From NCBI RefSeq assembly GCF_947497275.1, contig NZ_CANMFS010000010.1, positions 1 to 64,000 on the forward strand: a stretch of 64,000 nt of DNA, written 5' to 3'. This DNA is from an uncultured Sulfitobacter sp. GTDB taxonomy: Bacteria > Pseudomonadota > Alphaproteobacteria > Rhodobacterales > Rhodobacteraceae. The translations under genes and the position numbers were made by a program. This document shows, piece after piece, positions 51,319-61,062 of the stretch (positions are counted from its first letter, which is position 1; every line of letters begins with the position of its first letter). Under the pieces are notes generated by a model. The model made no database searches. It was given only the letters and a program-made list of their open reading frames with translations, and had not been told where the DNA came from.

Positions 51319-51349
51319 TGACCTTCCATCTGCTGGAATCACTATTTTC
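51319..51349 (+). promoter_or_regulatory. CueR-like MerR-type promoter of the copper ATPase gene
   Basis: TTGACC, 19-bp spacer starting with the dyad TTCCA-TCTGC-TGGAA, then TATTTT. The dyad differs from the PbrR-like boxes and resembles CueR operators, so a copper-sensing MerR regulator, not encoded in this window, probably acts here. Confidence 0.65.
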
Positions 51350-51379
51350 TCTTCCATTGTAGTTTTGAAAGGTTAGGCA

Positions 51380-53707
51380 ATGGATCAGATAAGAAACAAG
51401 GATGCGTCAGAGCGGTCATCGAAACAGGCCAAGGATCCGGTTTGCGGCATGTCCGTCACTATTTCGCCAGAGGCCTGTCAGGCGGATTATGAAGGTGACA
51501 CTTTCTATTTCTGCTCCGACAAGTGCCAGACCAAGTTCAAGACCGATCCAGTCTACTACGCCTCTGGCAAGGCATCGGATCGTAGCATGACGTCCCAGGC
51601 AGGCGCGCAGTATACATGCCCGATGCACCCCGAAATCGTTCGTGACGAACCCGGACCTTGCCCGATCTGTGGCATGGCGCTTGAACCGATGCTTCCTTCG
51701 GACGAACCCAGCGAAGAGTTGACCGACTTCACCCGCCGGATGTGGATCAGTGCCGCCGCGGCCGTTCCCTTGGTCATCCTGACCATGGGTGAGCTGGTCG
51801 GTCTGCCTGTCCGGGACTGGATCGGGCATCAGCTGGCGACCTATATCGAGTTCGTGCTGGCGACACCAATCGTGCTGTGGGCGGCAAAGCCGTTCTTCGA
51901 GCGGGGATGGGCTTCGATCGTGAACCGTTCGCCCAACATGTGGACGCTGATCGCCATCGGTGTCGGTGCGGCCTACATCTATTCACTGGTCGCCACGTTC
52001 CTTCCAAGCGTGTTTCCGGAGGTTTACCGGATGGGCGCGGGTGTCGGCACCTACTTTGAGGCCGCGGTGGTCATCATTACGCTGATCTTTGTCGGGCAGG
52101 TTCTGGAATTGCGGGCGCGGGAACGGACCGGCGATGCCATTCGGGCGCTGCTCGATCTGGCCCCAAAAACGGCACGACGTATCCTGCCTGACGGCACGGA
52201 ATATGACGCGCCGCTGGAAAACATCGTCGAAGGCGATCGTCTGCGGGTGCGTCCCGGCGACGCGATCCCCGTCGACGCCACGGTCATCGACGGCACGTCC
52301 TCCATCGACGAGAGCATGATCACCGGCGAACCGCTGCCGGCTGAAAAAGGTCCCGGCGATAACGTCACTGGCGGCACCATCAACAAGAATGGTTCTCTCG
52401 TCATTGAGGCTGCGCGCGTGGGTGCCGATACGATGCTGAGCCAGATCGTCGAGATGGTTTCGAACGCGCGTAGGTCCCGCGCGCCGATTCAGGGTCTTGC
52501 AGACAAGGTCGCATCCTATTTCGTGCCAACCGTTGTCCTGGTCGCGTTGCTCGCGTTCGTCGCTTGGCTGAGTTTCGGGCCCGAACCAGCGTTGGTCTTT
52601 GCCATCGCCTCGGCGGTATCGGTGCTGATCATCGCCTGCCCCTGCGCTCTCGGTCTGGCGACCCCGATTTCGATCACGACGGCCGCAGGGCGCGGTGCAC
52701 AGGCGGGTGTGCTGATCAAGGACGCCGAAGCTCTGGAACGCATGGCGAAGGTCGATACGCTGATCGTGGACAAGACCGGCACCCTGACCGAGGGGAAGCC
52801 GAAGCTGACCGATGTGGCCACTCTGGGCGACGAGAACGAGGAGACCATTCTGACCTTCGCGGCCGCCCTGGAAAAAGGCTCGGAGCACCCGCTGGCAGAG
52901 GCCATTGTCGAAGGCGCGAAGCAAAAGGGCATCAAGGTCGGCAATGCCGAAAACTTCGAGGCGGTGACCGGAAAAGGCGTGAGCGGGACCGTCTCGGGCC
53001 GGACAGTCGCGCTCGGCAACACCGCAATGATGCGCGACATGTCCCTCGATACCTCTGCGGCGGAGGAAACAGCAGATGCCCTGCGCGCCGACGGCAAGAC
53101 TGCGATGTTCGTGGCCATAGACGGAAAACTGTCCGGTATTGTCGCCGTCGCCGACCCGATCAAGGAAACGACGGCCGCGGCAATCAAAGAACTGCACGAG
53201 GCTGGCCTGCGGATCATCATGGCGACAGGAGACAATGAACGCACGGCCAAGGCCGTCGCGCAGCGCCTTGGTATCGACGAGGTGCGGGCCGGCGTTCTGC
53301 CGGAAGATAAGAAGGCGCTGGTGGACGAGCTGCATGCCGAAGGCCGCAAGGTCGCGATGGCGGGCGATGGTGTTAACGACGCACCAGCCCTGGCCGCAGC
53401 GGATGTTGGCCTGGCCATGGGCACGGGCGCGGATGTAGCGGTAGAAAGTGCGGGCATCACGCTGTTGCGCGGTGATCTGAACGGTATCGTCAAAGCGCGG
53501 ACACTGGCAGTGGCGACGATCCGCAATATCCGCCAGAACCTGTTTTGGGCCTTTGCCTACAACACGCTCGGTGTGCCCTTGGCTGCGGGAGTGCTCTACC
53601 CGGTTTTCGGCCTGTTAATGTCGCCCATGTTCGCTGCAGCCGCCATGAGCCTCTCGTCGGTCTCGGTCATCGCGAACGCGCTCAGACTACGGCGATTGAA
53701 ACTTTAG
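51380..53707 (+). CDS. copA: Copper-exporting P1B ATPase
   Basis: 775 aa. Instead of the usual HMA domain, the N-terminus has a YHS/TRASH-like segment (VCGM at 21-24, FCSDKC at 44-49) and a heavy-metal-binding segment (CPMHPE at 80-85, CPICGM at 94-99). The CPC transport motif is at 420-422, DKTGT at 464-468 and [10 protein letters not shown] near 665. These features fit Cu(I)/Ag(I) exporters of the CopA2/SilP kind. It has its own CueR-like promoter and is divergent from the Zn/Cd/Pb ATPase. Confidence 0.94.
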   Translation: MDQIRNKDASERSSKQAKDPVCGMSVTISPEACQADYEGDTFYFCSDKCQTKFKTDPVYYASGKASDRSMTSQAGAQYTCPMHPEIVRDEPGPCPICGMALEPMLPSDEPSEELTDFTRRMWISAAAAVPLVILTMGELVGLPVRDWIGHQLATYIEFVLATPIVLWAAKPFFERGWASIVNRSPNMWTLIAIGVGAAYIYSLVATFLPSVFPEVYRMGAGVGTYFEAAVVIITLIFVGQVLELRARERTGDAIRALLDLAPKTARRILPDGTEYDAPLENIVEGDRLRVRPGDAIPVDATVIDGTSSIDESMITGEPLPAEKGPGDNVTGGTINKNGSLVIEAARVGADTMLSQIVEMVSNARRSRAPIQGLADKVASYFVPTVVLVALLAFVAWLSFGPEPALVFAIASAVSVLIIACPCALGLATPISITTAAGRGAQAGVLIKDAEALERMAKVDTLIVDKTGTLTEGKPKLTDVATLGDENEETILTFAAALEKGSEHPLAEAIVEGAKQKGIKVGNAENFEAVTGKGVSGTVSGRTVALGNTAMMRDMSLDTSAAEETADALRADGKTAMFVAIDGKLSGIVAVADPIKETTAAAIKELHEAGLRIIMATGDNERTAKAVAQRLGIDEVRAGVLPEDKKALVDELHAEGRKVAMAGDGVNDAPALAAADVGLAMGTGADVAVESAGITLLRGDLNGIVKARTLAVATIRNIRQNLFWAFAYNTLGVPLAAGVLYPVFGLLMSPMFAAAAMSLSSVSVIANALRLRRLKL

Positions 53708-53800
53708 GCGATCTGCGCCTGAAACGTGGAGACGATCAATATTTCTGCTTCAGCAAAACGTGTATTGCTGATTTTCGAAAACTCCAGCATAGACCGTTGC

Positions 53801-54130
53801 ATGTTACTCAAAACGCGCCTTTTTCTGGTTGCTCTGTTGGTTGGCGCTGTTCTGGCGCAAACCAGTCTTGCGTCCATTTCAAGCGTGGACCCTGCGCCTG
53901 CAATGGCCATGCAGAGCGATTGCTGCCCGGATGATTGTCCGGACATGCCGGAATGCAATGCCGCTTGCATTTCCACGATGCAATGTCGGGTAGCTCCGAT
54001 TGTTCCGGGGCAGGAACGAGCGGCGCTAACGAGCCTCGCGGGCTCCGGGCGTGCTACTTTTTTTTGGGCTGATGCGACCGCAAACCGACGACACGCGGTC
54101 GGTGCGCTGCAAAGACCGCCCAAGGCTTGA
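53801..54130 (+). CDS. Secreted cysteine-rich protein
   Basis: 109 aa from the ATG at 53801 (longer upstream starts lack support). A signal peptide to about residue 26 is followed by a cluster with the pattern CC-CxxDxPEC-C-C (CCPDDCPDMPECNAAC then MQC). Seven cysteines within ~25 residues suggest metal binding or disulfides. The rest is basic and polar. It precedes the CusBA-like operon; a periplasmic copper-binding function is likely but not shown. Confidence 0.7.
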   Translation: MLLKTRLFLVALLVGAVLAQTSLASISSVDPAPAMAMQSDCCPDDCPDMPECNAACISTMQCRVAPIVPGQERAALTSLAGSGRATFFWADATANRRHAVGALQRPPKA

Positions 54131-54241
54131 CGGATCGGGTGCCTGTCGCACCAGAAAATCCACGCGCCGAAGTAACGTTTTGACCGGAAAAAGGTCAACC
54201 TGATTGCTGGCGTTCCAATTGCCCGTCAATACAGGCGTATC

Positions 54242-54640
54242 ATGCCCCGTTATTTCCCCAGCATTCTTGCGGCCCTCGTGGTCGCGACGCAGCTTTCCGT
54301 GCCGATGGCTCACGCGGCTGCATCAGATTTCAACCTCGTTCTTGTCGAAACGACTTATCCCTTCGGCGATGGTGCGGTTATAGAACTTCGTTTCATCGAT
54401 ACCCGCACCAATGCGCCCGTCGAAGGTGCCGTCATCTTTGCCACAAGGCTGGATATGGAGCCCGACGGCATGGAGACGATGACTTCACCGGTCCTTGCGT
54501 TACCCGGCGAAGAGCCCGGTCTCTATCGCTTTTCCGCCGATCTGACGATGGACGGAAACTGGCGCTTCTCAGTTGCGGCCAAGGTGCAGGGCGAGGTGGA
54601 AACCGTTCAGGCGCAGATCGTGATCGAGGTACAGCCATGA
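54242..54640 (+). CDS. FixH/YtkA-like periplasmic protein
   Basis: 132 aa with a signal peptide ending AHA. The mature part is an Ig-like beta domain (LPGEEPGLYRFSADLTMDG), as in FixH/YtkA-type proteins of copper-efflux operons. It overlaps cusB by 4 bp, so it is in the same operon. Precise role unknown. Confidence 0.8.
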   Translation: MPRYFPSILAALVVATQLSVPMAHAAASDFNLVLVETTYPFGDGAVIELRFIDTRTNAPVEGAVIFATRLDMEPDGMETMTSPVLALPGEEPGLYRFSADLTMDGNWRFSVAAKVQGEVETVQAQIVIEVQP

Positions 54641-56073
54641 GCATATGTGGCAAACTCGTGCTGATCGGAGTGGTTGGCGGTGTGGCTGGATGGGCGGGCC
54701 TTGCGGCGGGCGGAAAGGGCTGGACGCCCGCTATGCTGACGGATGCGGTGCAGGTGCAAATCACCGCATTGATGGGACGCGAAGCTGAAGCAATGCCAGC
54801 CGCACCCCGAAAGGCGACAGGCCCGATCATTTATTATCGACACCCTGACGGTCTTGCCGAATGGTCCGCCGCACCGACTGACACCGCCGATGGCAGGGGG
54901 TTTTTGCCGGTTCTGGCGAGCGAAGACGTATCGTTTGATCCAGAGTCGGTTACCCCCCCAGATGCAGATGGTGGCGAACGAACCGTTCTCTACTACCGCC
55001 ACCCGATGGGCCTGCCCGATACCTCGCCGGTGCCAAAGCTGGATTCCATGGGGATGGACTATCTTCCCGTCTATGCAGGCGAGGCAAACGATGCCGGATC
55101 GGTGAATGTGTCACCGGGCAAACTACAGCGCACCGGCGTACGTACGTCACTCGCGGTGCTTCAACCTATGGCAACGATGGTGCGTGCGCCGGGGATCGTC
55201 GCGCTGGATGATCGTCGTGTCAGTGTCATCTCATTGCGTGCGGATGCGTTCATTGAAGAAGTCGAGGATGTAACGACCGGATCAATCGTTGAAGCGGGCG
55301 AACCGCTGGCGATGCTCTATTCCCCGGAGGTCGTCGCTGCTGCAGCGCAGTATGTTTCCGACCTGCGAAACGGTGAAGGGCGCGTCGAAGGCAGCCGCCA
55401 AAGGTTGGCAAATTTGGGCGTCCCAACAGCCGTCATCGACAAGATCTCCGCGGACAGGCGTACGCCGGTGCAAATCACCCTGATGGCACCGCGGTCAGGC
55501 GTCGTGCTCGAACGGATGGCCATCGAAGGCATGATGTCAGAGGCTGGAGAAACGCTTTTTCGCATTGCCGATACCTCGGTCGTCTGGGTTATGGCGGACG
55601 TGCCGGAGTCTGCGCTTGCGGGACTTTCGGATGGAAACGTTGCGACGATCACCTTCCCGGGCCTGCCGGGCGAGATCTTCAGCGGCCTGGTCGACAAGAT
55701 CTATCCCGAGGTCGATATGCAGACCCGGACGGCCCGCATCCGCATCGATCTGTCCAACCCCGAGGGTCGCTTGCTGGTCAACATGTTCGCTGATGTGGCT
55801 TTGGCGACGGGCGACGGTGCGCCCGTAGTGCAAGTGCCGGAAACAGCAGTAATCGATACCGGCGACCGTCAGGTGGTGATCCGGGATATGGGAGAGGGCA
55901 AATTCGCACCGCAGGATGTGGTGCTGGGGCGGCAGGCAGCCGGGATGGTGGAAGTTCGCGAAGGTATTGCCGAGGGCGACCGGATCGTCACCACCTCGAC
56001 CTTTCTGATCGACGCGGAGAGCAACCTGAACGCAGCCCTCGCCGCACTGGTCGCCCCGGAAGCCGCAGAATGA
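54637..56073 (+). CDS. cusB: CusB-like RND periplasmic adaptor
   Basis: 478 aa. A membrane anchor is followed by two heavy-metal-binding segments: a degenerate one (YYRHPDGLAEW near 68) and a standard one (YYRHPMGLPD ... DSMGMDYLPVY near 127-150). Then come the adaptor domains (barrel-sandwich, helical hairpin about 245-300, beta-barrel). The adaptor links CusA to an outer-membrane channel. No cusC-like gene follows in this window. Confidence 0.9.
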   Translation: MSICGKLVLIGVVGGVAGWAGLAAGGKGWTPAMLTDAVQVQITALMGREAEAMPAAPRKATGPIIYYRHPDGLAEWSAAPTDTADGRGFLPVLASEDVSFDPESVTPPDADGGERTVLYYRHPMGLPDTSPVPKLDSMGMDYLPVYAGEANDAGSVNVSPGKLQRTGVRTSLAVLQPMATMVRAPGIVALDDRRVSVISLRADAFIEEVEDVTTGSIVEAGEPLAMLYSPEVVAAAAQYVSDLRNGEGRVEGSRQRLANLGVPTAVIDKISADRRTPVQITLMAPRSGVVLERMAIEGMMSEAGETLFRIADTSVVWVMADVPESALAGLSDGNVATITFPGLPGEIFSGLVDKIYPEVDMQTRTARIRIDLSNPEGRLLVNMFADVALATGDGAPVVQVPETAVIDTGDRQVVIRDMGEGKFAPQDVVLGRQAAGMVEVREGIAEGDRIVTTSTFLIDAESNLNAALAALVAPEAAE

Positions 56074-59000
56074 TCGCCCGTATCATCGAATGGTCCGCCC
56101 GCAACCTTGTTCTGGTTTTCTTTGCCACGGCCTTGATCATCGCCGCCGGCGTCTGGTCCCTGCGGACCCTGCCAATTGACGCCATTCCCGACCTGTCGGA
56201 TGTGCAGGTGATCGTGCTGACAGATTATCCGGGCCAGGCCCCGCAGGTGGTCGAGAATCAGGTCACTTATCCACTGACCTCGGCCATGCTTACGGTGCCG
56301 CGATCCCGCGTGGTGCGGGGCTTTTCGTTCTTCGGCATTTCCTTTGTCTACATCATCTTCGAGGATGGCGTAGACCCATACTGGGCCCGCAGCCGGGTGC
56401 TGGAATACCTCAACGCCGCCGCCGCCCGCCTGCCCGACGGGGTGACGCCCACGCTTGGTCCGGATGCCACAGGGGTTGGCTGGGTCTATCAGTATGCGAT
56501 CACCGGCGAGAACCTGAGCCTTGCCGAATTGCGGTCCTTGCAGGATTGGGTGGTGCGTTTCGGGGCCAGCCGTGCCGAGGGCGTGTCTGAGGTTGCCAGT
56601 GTCGGTGGCTTCGTCAAGCAATATTCGGTCACGGTGGATCCGGTGCGGATGCGCGCGCAGGGGATCACGCTGTCCGATATCGGCAAAGCAATCTCTGAGA
56701 GCAACATGGACACAGGCGGGCGCACGGTGGAGCTGTCCGAGTTCGAATTCATGGTGCGCGGACGTGGCTATCTGTCGGGAACCGAGGATATCGGCAACAT
56801 CACCCTGCGTAGTATCGGCGGCGTCCCGATCAGCTTGCGCGATGTAGCGCGGGTCGAAATCGTCCCCAATGAACGCCGTGGCATTGCCGAGCTGAACGGT
56901 GAGGGCGAGGTGGCAAGCGGCATCGTGCTGCAACGGGTCGGTGCAAATGCGCTGGATGTGATCGAAAACGCCAAGGCGGAACTGGACGTGGTGGCTCAAA
57001 GCCTGCCGGACGGGGTGGAAATCGTGCCGGTCTATGACAGGTCAGACCTGATCCTGTCGGCGATCGAGACGCTGAAAACAACGCTGCTGGAAGAAAGCCT
57101 CGTTGTGGCGGGGGTCACGATCATTTTTCTGTTGCACGTCCGGTCTGCCCTCGTAGCGATCATCATGCTGCCTGTCGGATTGCTAATGGCCTTTACGGCA
57201 ATGAAATTCCTCGGGATCGGGGCCAACATCATGAGCCTCGGTGGAATCGCCATCGCCATCGGTGCTATGATAGACGCGGCCATTGTGATGATCGAAAATG
57301 CGCACAAGCACCTCGAACGGGCCGCCCCTGACAAGCCCCGCATTGAGGTGCTGATCGATGCCGCAAGTGAGGTCGGACCGGCGTTGTTCTTCAGCCTTCT
57401 GATCATCACCGTCTCGTTCCTGCCGATCTTTTCACTGGAAGGACAGGAGGGACGCATGTTCGGCCCGCTCGCCTACACCAAGACCTTCTCGATGGCGGCA
57501 GCGGCGTTCCTGTCGGTGACACTGGTGCCTGCGCTGATGGTGGTGTTTGTGCGCGGGCGGATCATCCCGGAACACAGAAATCCGGTCAACCGGGCCTTGA
57601 TCGCGGTTTACCGGCCGATCATTCGGGGTGTTCTGAAAGCCAAAAGCCTGACGATCATCGTGGCGCTCGTCGCATTGGTGGTCACCGTCTGGCCGGCGCG
57701 CCAACTCGGGTCTGAATTCATGCCAGTGCTGAATGAAGGGACCCTGATGTATATGCCGACCACCCTGCCGGGGTTATCCATCACAAAAGCTGCCGAACTG
57801 ATGCAGACCCAGGACCGCATCATCAAGACTTTCCCCGAGGTGCTCTCGGTATTCGGCAAGGCAGGCCGCGCGCTGACGGCCACTGATCCCGCGCCGACCG
57901 AGATGTTCGAGACGATCATCCAGCTCCGCCCGGAAAACGAATGGCGACCCGGTGTCACCACCGAAAGCCTGCGGCAGGAAATGGACGCAGCCCTGCAATT
58001 TCCCGGTGTGTCGAACGCCTGGACCATGCCGATCCGGGCCCGCATCGACATGCTGTCCACCGGCATACGCACGCCTGTCGGGATCAAAGTTTATGGAACC
58101 AGCCTGACCGAGATGGAAAAGGTTGCCCGTGAAGTAGAAGTCGTCGTGCGCACGGTGCCGGGAACGACCAGTGCCTATGCCGAACGGGTGATCGGCGGTT
58201 ATTACCTCGACATTACGCCGGACCGTACGGCGCTTGGCCGCTACGGACTGTCGGTTCAGGATGTGCAGGAGGTGATCGGCATGGCACTGGGGGCCAAGTC
58301 GATCACGCAGACCGTCGAGGGCCGCGAGCGCTACGACGTCGCCGTGCGCTATCCAGCGACACTGAGGTCCGATCCGGAGGCCATCGGGCGCGAGGTCCAG
58401 GTGGCACTGCCGGGCGGCGGCACCATTCCGCTGGGGGACGTGGCCACGATTGAACGCACCCGCGGAGCCACGTCGATCCGCACCGAAAACGGACAGCTTG
58501 CAGTCTATATCTTCGTCGACATCGTCGGCCGCGATCTGGGCGGCTACGTGGCCGAAGCTCAGGCGGCGGTCGCGGCCTCCGTCACCCTGCCACCCGGCTA
58601 TTCATTGGGCTGGAGCGGGCAGTTCGAATACCTTGAACGTGCAAAACAGCGGCTGGCCACTGTTGTGCCGCTGACGCTGGCGCTGATCTTTTTGCTTCTT
58701 TACCTCAACTTCCGCCGCCTGACGGAAACCTTGATCGTGATGCTGTCGCTACCCTTCGCTCTGGTCGGTGGCATTTGGCTCATGTGGTTCATGGGCTTCA
58801 ATATGTCGGTTGCAGTGGCCGTCGGGTTTATCGCACTGGCCGGGGTGGCGGCTGAAACTGGGGTGATCATGTTGATCTATCTCGATCAGGCATTGAACGA
58901 AGCGCGTGACCGCGCGGACGGCCGGGACCTGACCCGCGACGAGCTCTACGCTGCGATCATGGTGGGTGCAGTAGACCGCGTTCGCCCCAAGATGATGACA

Positions 59001-59219
59001 GTTGTCGCAATCATGGCCGGCCTGATGCCAATCCTTTGGGCGCATGGGACAGGGTCCGAGATCATGCAGCGCATCGCCGTCCCAATGATCGGCGGGATGG
59101 TGTCGTCAACTTTGTTGACCCTGATCGTCATTCCGGCAGTTTATGCCATCATCAAAGGTTGGAGCCTAAAGAACGCCGGTACGGTGCCTGGTTGGGCACT
59201 TGGGCAAGTCGCAGAATAA
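56070..59219 (+). CDS. cusA: CusA/CzcA-family heavy-metal RND pump
   Basis: 1049 aa, normal length. Twelve membrane segments with two large periplasmic loops. The N-terminus (DAIPDLSDVQVIV) and a fourth-helix motif (GAMIDAAIVMIENAHKHLE) are typical of CusA, as are methionines in the substrate region. It uses proton flow to expel Cu(I)/Ag(I). Overlaps cusB by 4 bp. Confidence 0.95.
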   Translation: MIARIIEWSARNLVLVFFATALIIAAGVWSLRTLPIDAIPDLSDVQVIVLTDYPGQAPQVVENQVTYPLTSAMLTVPRSRVVRGFSFFGISFVYIIFEDGVDPYWARSRVLEYLNAAAARLPDGVTPTLGPDATGVGWVYQYAITGENLSLAELRSLQDWVVRFGASRAEGVSEVASVGGFVKQYSVTVDPVRMRAQGITLSDIGKAISESNMDTGGRTVELSEFEFMVRGRGYLSGTEDIGNITLRSIGGVPISLRDVARVEIVPNERRGIAELNGEGEVASGIVLQRVGANALDVIENAKAELDVVAQSLPDGVEIVPVYDRSDLILSAIETLKTTLLEESLVVAGVTIIFLLHVRSALVAIIMLPVGLLMAFTAMKFLGIGANIMSLGGIAIAIGAMIDAAIVMIENAHKHLERAAPDKPRIEVLIDAASEVGPALFFSLLIITVSFLPIFSLEGQEGRMFGPLAYTKTFSMAAAAFLSVTLVPALMVVFVRGRIIPEHRNPVNRALIAVYRPIIRGVLKAKSLTIIVALVALVVTVWPARQLGSEFMPVLNEGTLMYMPTTLPGLSITKAAELMQTQDRIIKTFPEVLSVFGKAGRALTATDPAPTEMFETIIQLRPENEWRPGVTTESLRQEMDAALQFPGVSNAWTMPIRARIDMLSTGIRTPVGIKVYGTSLTEMEKVAREVEVVVRTVPGTTSAYAERVIGGYYLDITPDRTALGRYGLSVQDVQEVIGMALGAKSITQTVEGRERYDVAVRYPATLRSDPEAIGREVQVALPGGGTIPLGDVATIERTRGATSIRTENGQLAVYIFVDIVGRDLGGYVAEAQAAVAASVTLPPGYSLGWSGQFEYLERAKQRLATVVPLTLALIFLLLYLNFRRLTETLIVMLSLPFALVGGIWLMWFMGFNMSVAVAVGFIALAGVAAETGVIMLIYLDQALNEARDRADGRDLTRDELYAAIMVGAVDRVRPKMMTVVAIMAGLMPILWAHGTGSEIMQRIAVPMIGGMVSSTLLTLIVIPAVYAIIKGWSLKNAGTVPGWALGQVAE

Positions 59220-59235
59220 GGGCAACGGCATCAAG

Positions 59236-59265
59236 GAAGCATTGGGATATCGAAATGAATGCTTC
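59236..59265. terminator. Inverted repeat between convergent genes, candidate bidirectional terminator
   Basis: GAAGCATT and AATGCTTC, 8-bp arms with a 14-bp loop, lie between the cusA stop and the stop of the leftward sialidase-like gene. No clear T-run, so the call is weak. Confidence 0.35.
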
Positions 59266-59269
59266 AAAT

Positions 59270-60511
59270 CTATGACGTCACAGCGACTTCAACGACGCGG
59301 ATTGTGGTATTGCCGTCCGCGCCGCTGGTCGGTTGCGTCCAAGCTACAAACGCCCCGGTTGCCCCACGCACCATCCTCGGAAAACCGACCGATCCGCCGC
59401 CTCGATTGATGTGGAGCGCCTGAAGCGTGACACATCCGACATCTGGCGTTACGTGGCACATGACGATCGCTTCACCGCCTCCCACATATTCAATCCAGAG
59501 CGCCAACGCGCTGCCATCTGCAAGTTGCAGAATATCCACCCGACCCGCGGCTGCGCCGAGGTCAATGCGGAGCGGTTCGTCGAACTGCGCACCGCCATCG
59601 TCCGAGAAGGCAATATGAACCTTCGGCTCGTTCTCGGCTGCAGTAAACCAGATAACGGAAACCTTGTCGTCCATCGTATCAATGGCCGGGCCATTGACGG
59701 GACATCCGGCGATCTCCCATCCGTCGTTATGAATCGGGGCGGGCTGCGTCCATTCCCCGTTGGTCTGGCGCAGAACCGATATGTCGCGGATTTCATCTGC
59801 GGTTCGGTCACGATAGACGGCCACTATGTCGCCCGAGCCTGTCCGCGCTGCGGACGTCTGACAACACGTACAGGTGCGCACATCCAACAAGCTTTCTGCA
59901 CTCATCGTCCCGTCGGAGTTGATCTGCCGCGCGCGCAACTGCATCGCATTCTCGAAGCTCTCGCCTTCTGTCTGGCTGTCATACTCGCGGCCATCCAGCC
60001 ACAAAGCCGTCAATCCGCCGAACTGGTCGGGAACTAACGAAACAAAACCATGCTCGCGTTGAGATCTGTCATCGTGAGGAACAAGCGGGTCCGTCCAGCT
60101 TCTGCCTTCATCTTTGGAAAAAGCGATATTGACGTCGTATTGGTAATCGCCCGGTCCATTCAGCTCTAGCCATTGTGCCGCCAGACCACCGCCAGCAAGC
60201 GCCACTACCGAAGGGAAGTCGGCCCAGTTGATGTAAGTCTTTGACGATTTATGAATTGTCCGAGCATCAGACCACTCATTGCGATCAAGGATGGCCATGC
60301 GAACTTCCGCTTCGGCTCCTTTTTCTTCTGTCCAACTCAGTAAAACCCTGCCATCCGGCAAAGGTGCGAGTGACGGTTCGCGAGCATTGATGCCAACCGG
60401 TGATCCGCGGTCGGTCAATCTGAATAGTCCGGTTTCCTCCGCGTATGATGCGGTGGGCGAAACGAACATTGCACCAAGGATCAAAGTCGATGCAGCAAGA
60501 CATTTACTCAT
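59270..60511 (-). CDS. Sialidase-like beta-propeller protein, exported
   Basis: 413 aa with a signal peptide ending SYAEE. Repeated segments such as FSKDEGRSWTD and FSDDGGAQFDE are Asp-box (BNR) repeats of sialidase-fold propellers. No complete sialidase active site is visible. A CTCCQTSAA segment near residue 215 could bind a metal or heme-like cofactor. Propellers of this kind occur in copper-related operons beside cytochrome c; the exact role is unknown. Confidence 0.8.
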   Translation of the reverse strand: MSKCLAASTLILGAMFVSPTASYAEETGLFRLTDRGSPVGINAREPSLAPLPDGRVLLSWTEEKGAEAEVRMAILDRNEWSDARTIHKSSKTYINWADFPSVVALAGGGLAAQWLELNGPGDYQYDVNIAFSKDEGRSWTDPLVPHDDRSQREHGFVSLVPDQFGGLTALWLDGREYDSQTEGESFENAMQLRARQINSDGTMSAESLLDVRTCTCCQTSAARTGSGDIVAVYRDRTADEIRDISVLRQTNGEWTQPAPIHNDGWEIAGCPVNGPAIDTMDDKVSVIWFTAAENEPKVHIAFSDDGGAQFDEPLRIDLGAAAGRVDILQLADGSALALWIEYVGGGEAIVMCHVTPDVGCVTLQALHINRGGGSVGFPRMVRGATGAFVAWTQPTSGADGNTTIRVVEVAVTS

Positions 60512-60607
60512 GAACAGAATTTTTCCTACCAGTCATTGCTTTTCTGTAGCGAACCGAATGCTAATTGGCCGTGACCCAACTGCCCTTCTTTTGTCCGTCG
60601 AAACTGC

Positions 60608-61048
60608 CTAGTTTATTCCGTTGGCTCGCTGCAAAGCTCGAATGTAAGCCACGATAGCAAGGATATCTGATCGCGTCACGCCTTCAACCGCTGGCATGTT
60701 GCCAAATTTCCAGTGGTGCGCCCGAACTCCATTCTGTGCTGCAAGGACGAACGCCATGTCGCCGTGGTGGCTGGGTTCATAAATCTTGTGAACAAGCGGA
60801 GGAGCGACGCCATCTTGGCCCTGCGCGTTAAGGCCGTGGCAAGCGGCACAGACCGCATCATATGCGCTTGCGCCTATTTTCTCCTGCTCTGTGAGACTGG
60901 CTGGTAGCTTTACAAAAGCAAGTGCACCTGCGGGAAGCACAAAGCCCTCATTTGTCTGGGTATCTGTTTGAGAGTAGGTCGGTTGCATGATGTACCATCC
61001 TGCTGCAGCAACCGCGACCAGAACAAAAAATATCGCTGTCCACTTCAT
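60608..61048 (-). CDS. Membrane-anchored cytochrome c
   Basis: 146 aa from the ATG at 61048 with AAGGAG at 9 bp; an ATG at 61066 that overlaps the upstream stop is possible. An N-terminal membrane segment precedes a single CAACH heme site; the axial methionine is likely in FGNMPAV. It would carry electrons at the periplasmic face, possibly for the multicopper oxidase or cupredoxins nearby. Confidence 0.9.
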   Translation of the reverse strand: MKWTAIFFVLVAVAAAGWYIMQPTYSQTDTQTNEGFVLPAGALAFVKLPASLTEQEKIGASAYDAVCAACHGLNAQGQDGVAPPLVHKIYEPSHHGDMAFVLAAQNGVRAHHWKFGNMPAVEGVTRSDILAIVAYIRALQRANGIN

Positions 61049-61062
61049 ACCATCAAACTCCT

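Noticed and set aside
51983..53335. Long open frame on the minus strand, 450 codons
   Set aside because: Antisense to the copper ATPase gene; no recognisable protein features.
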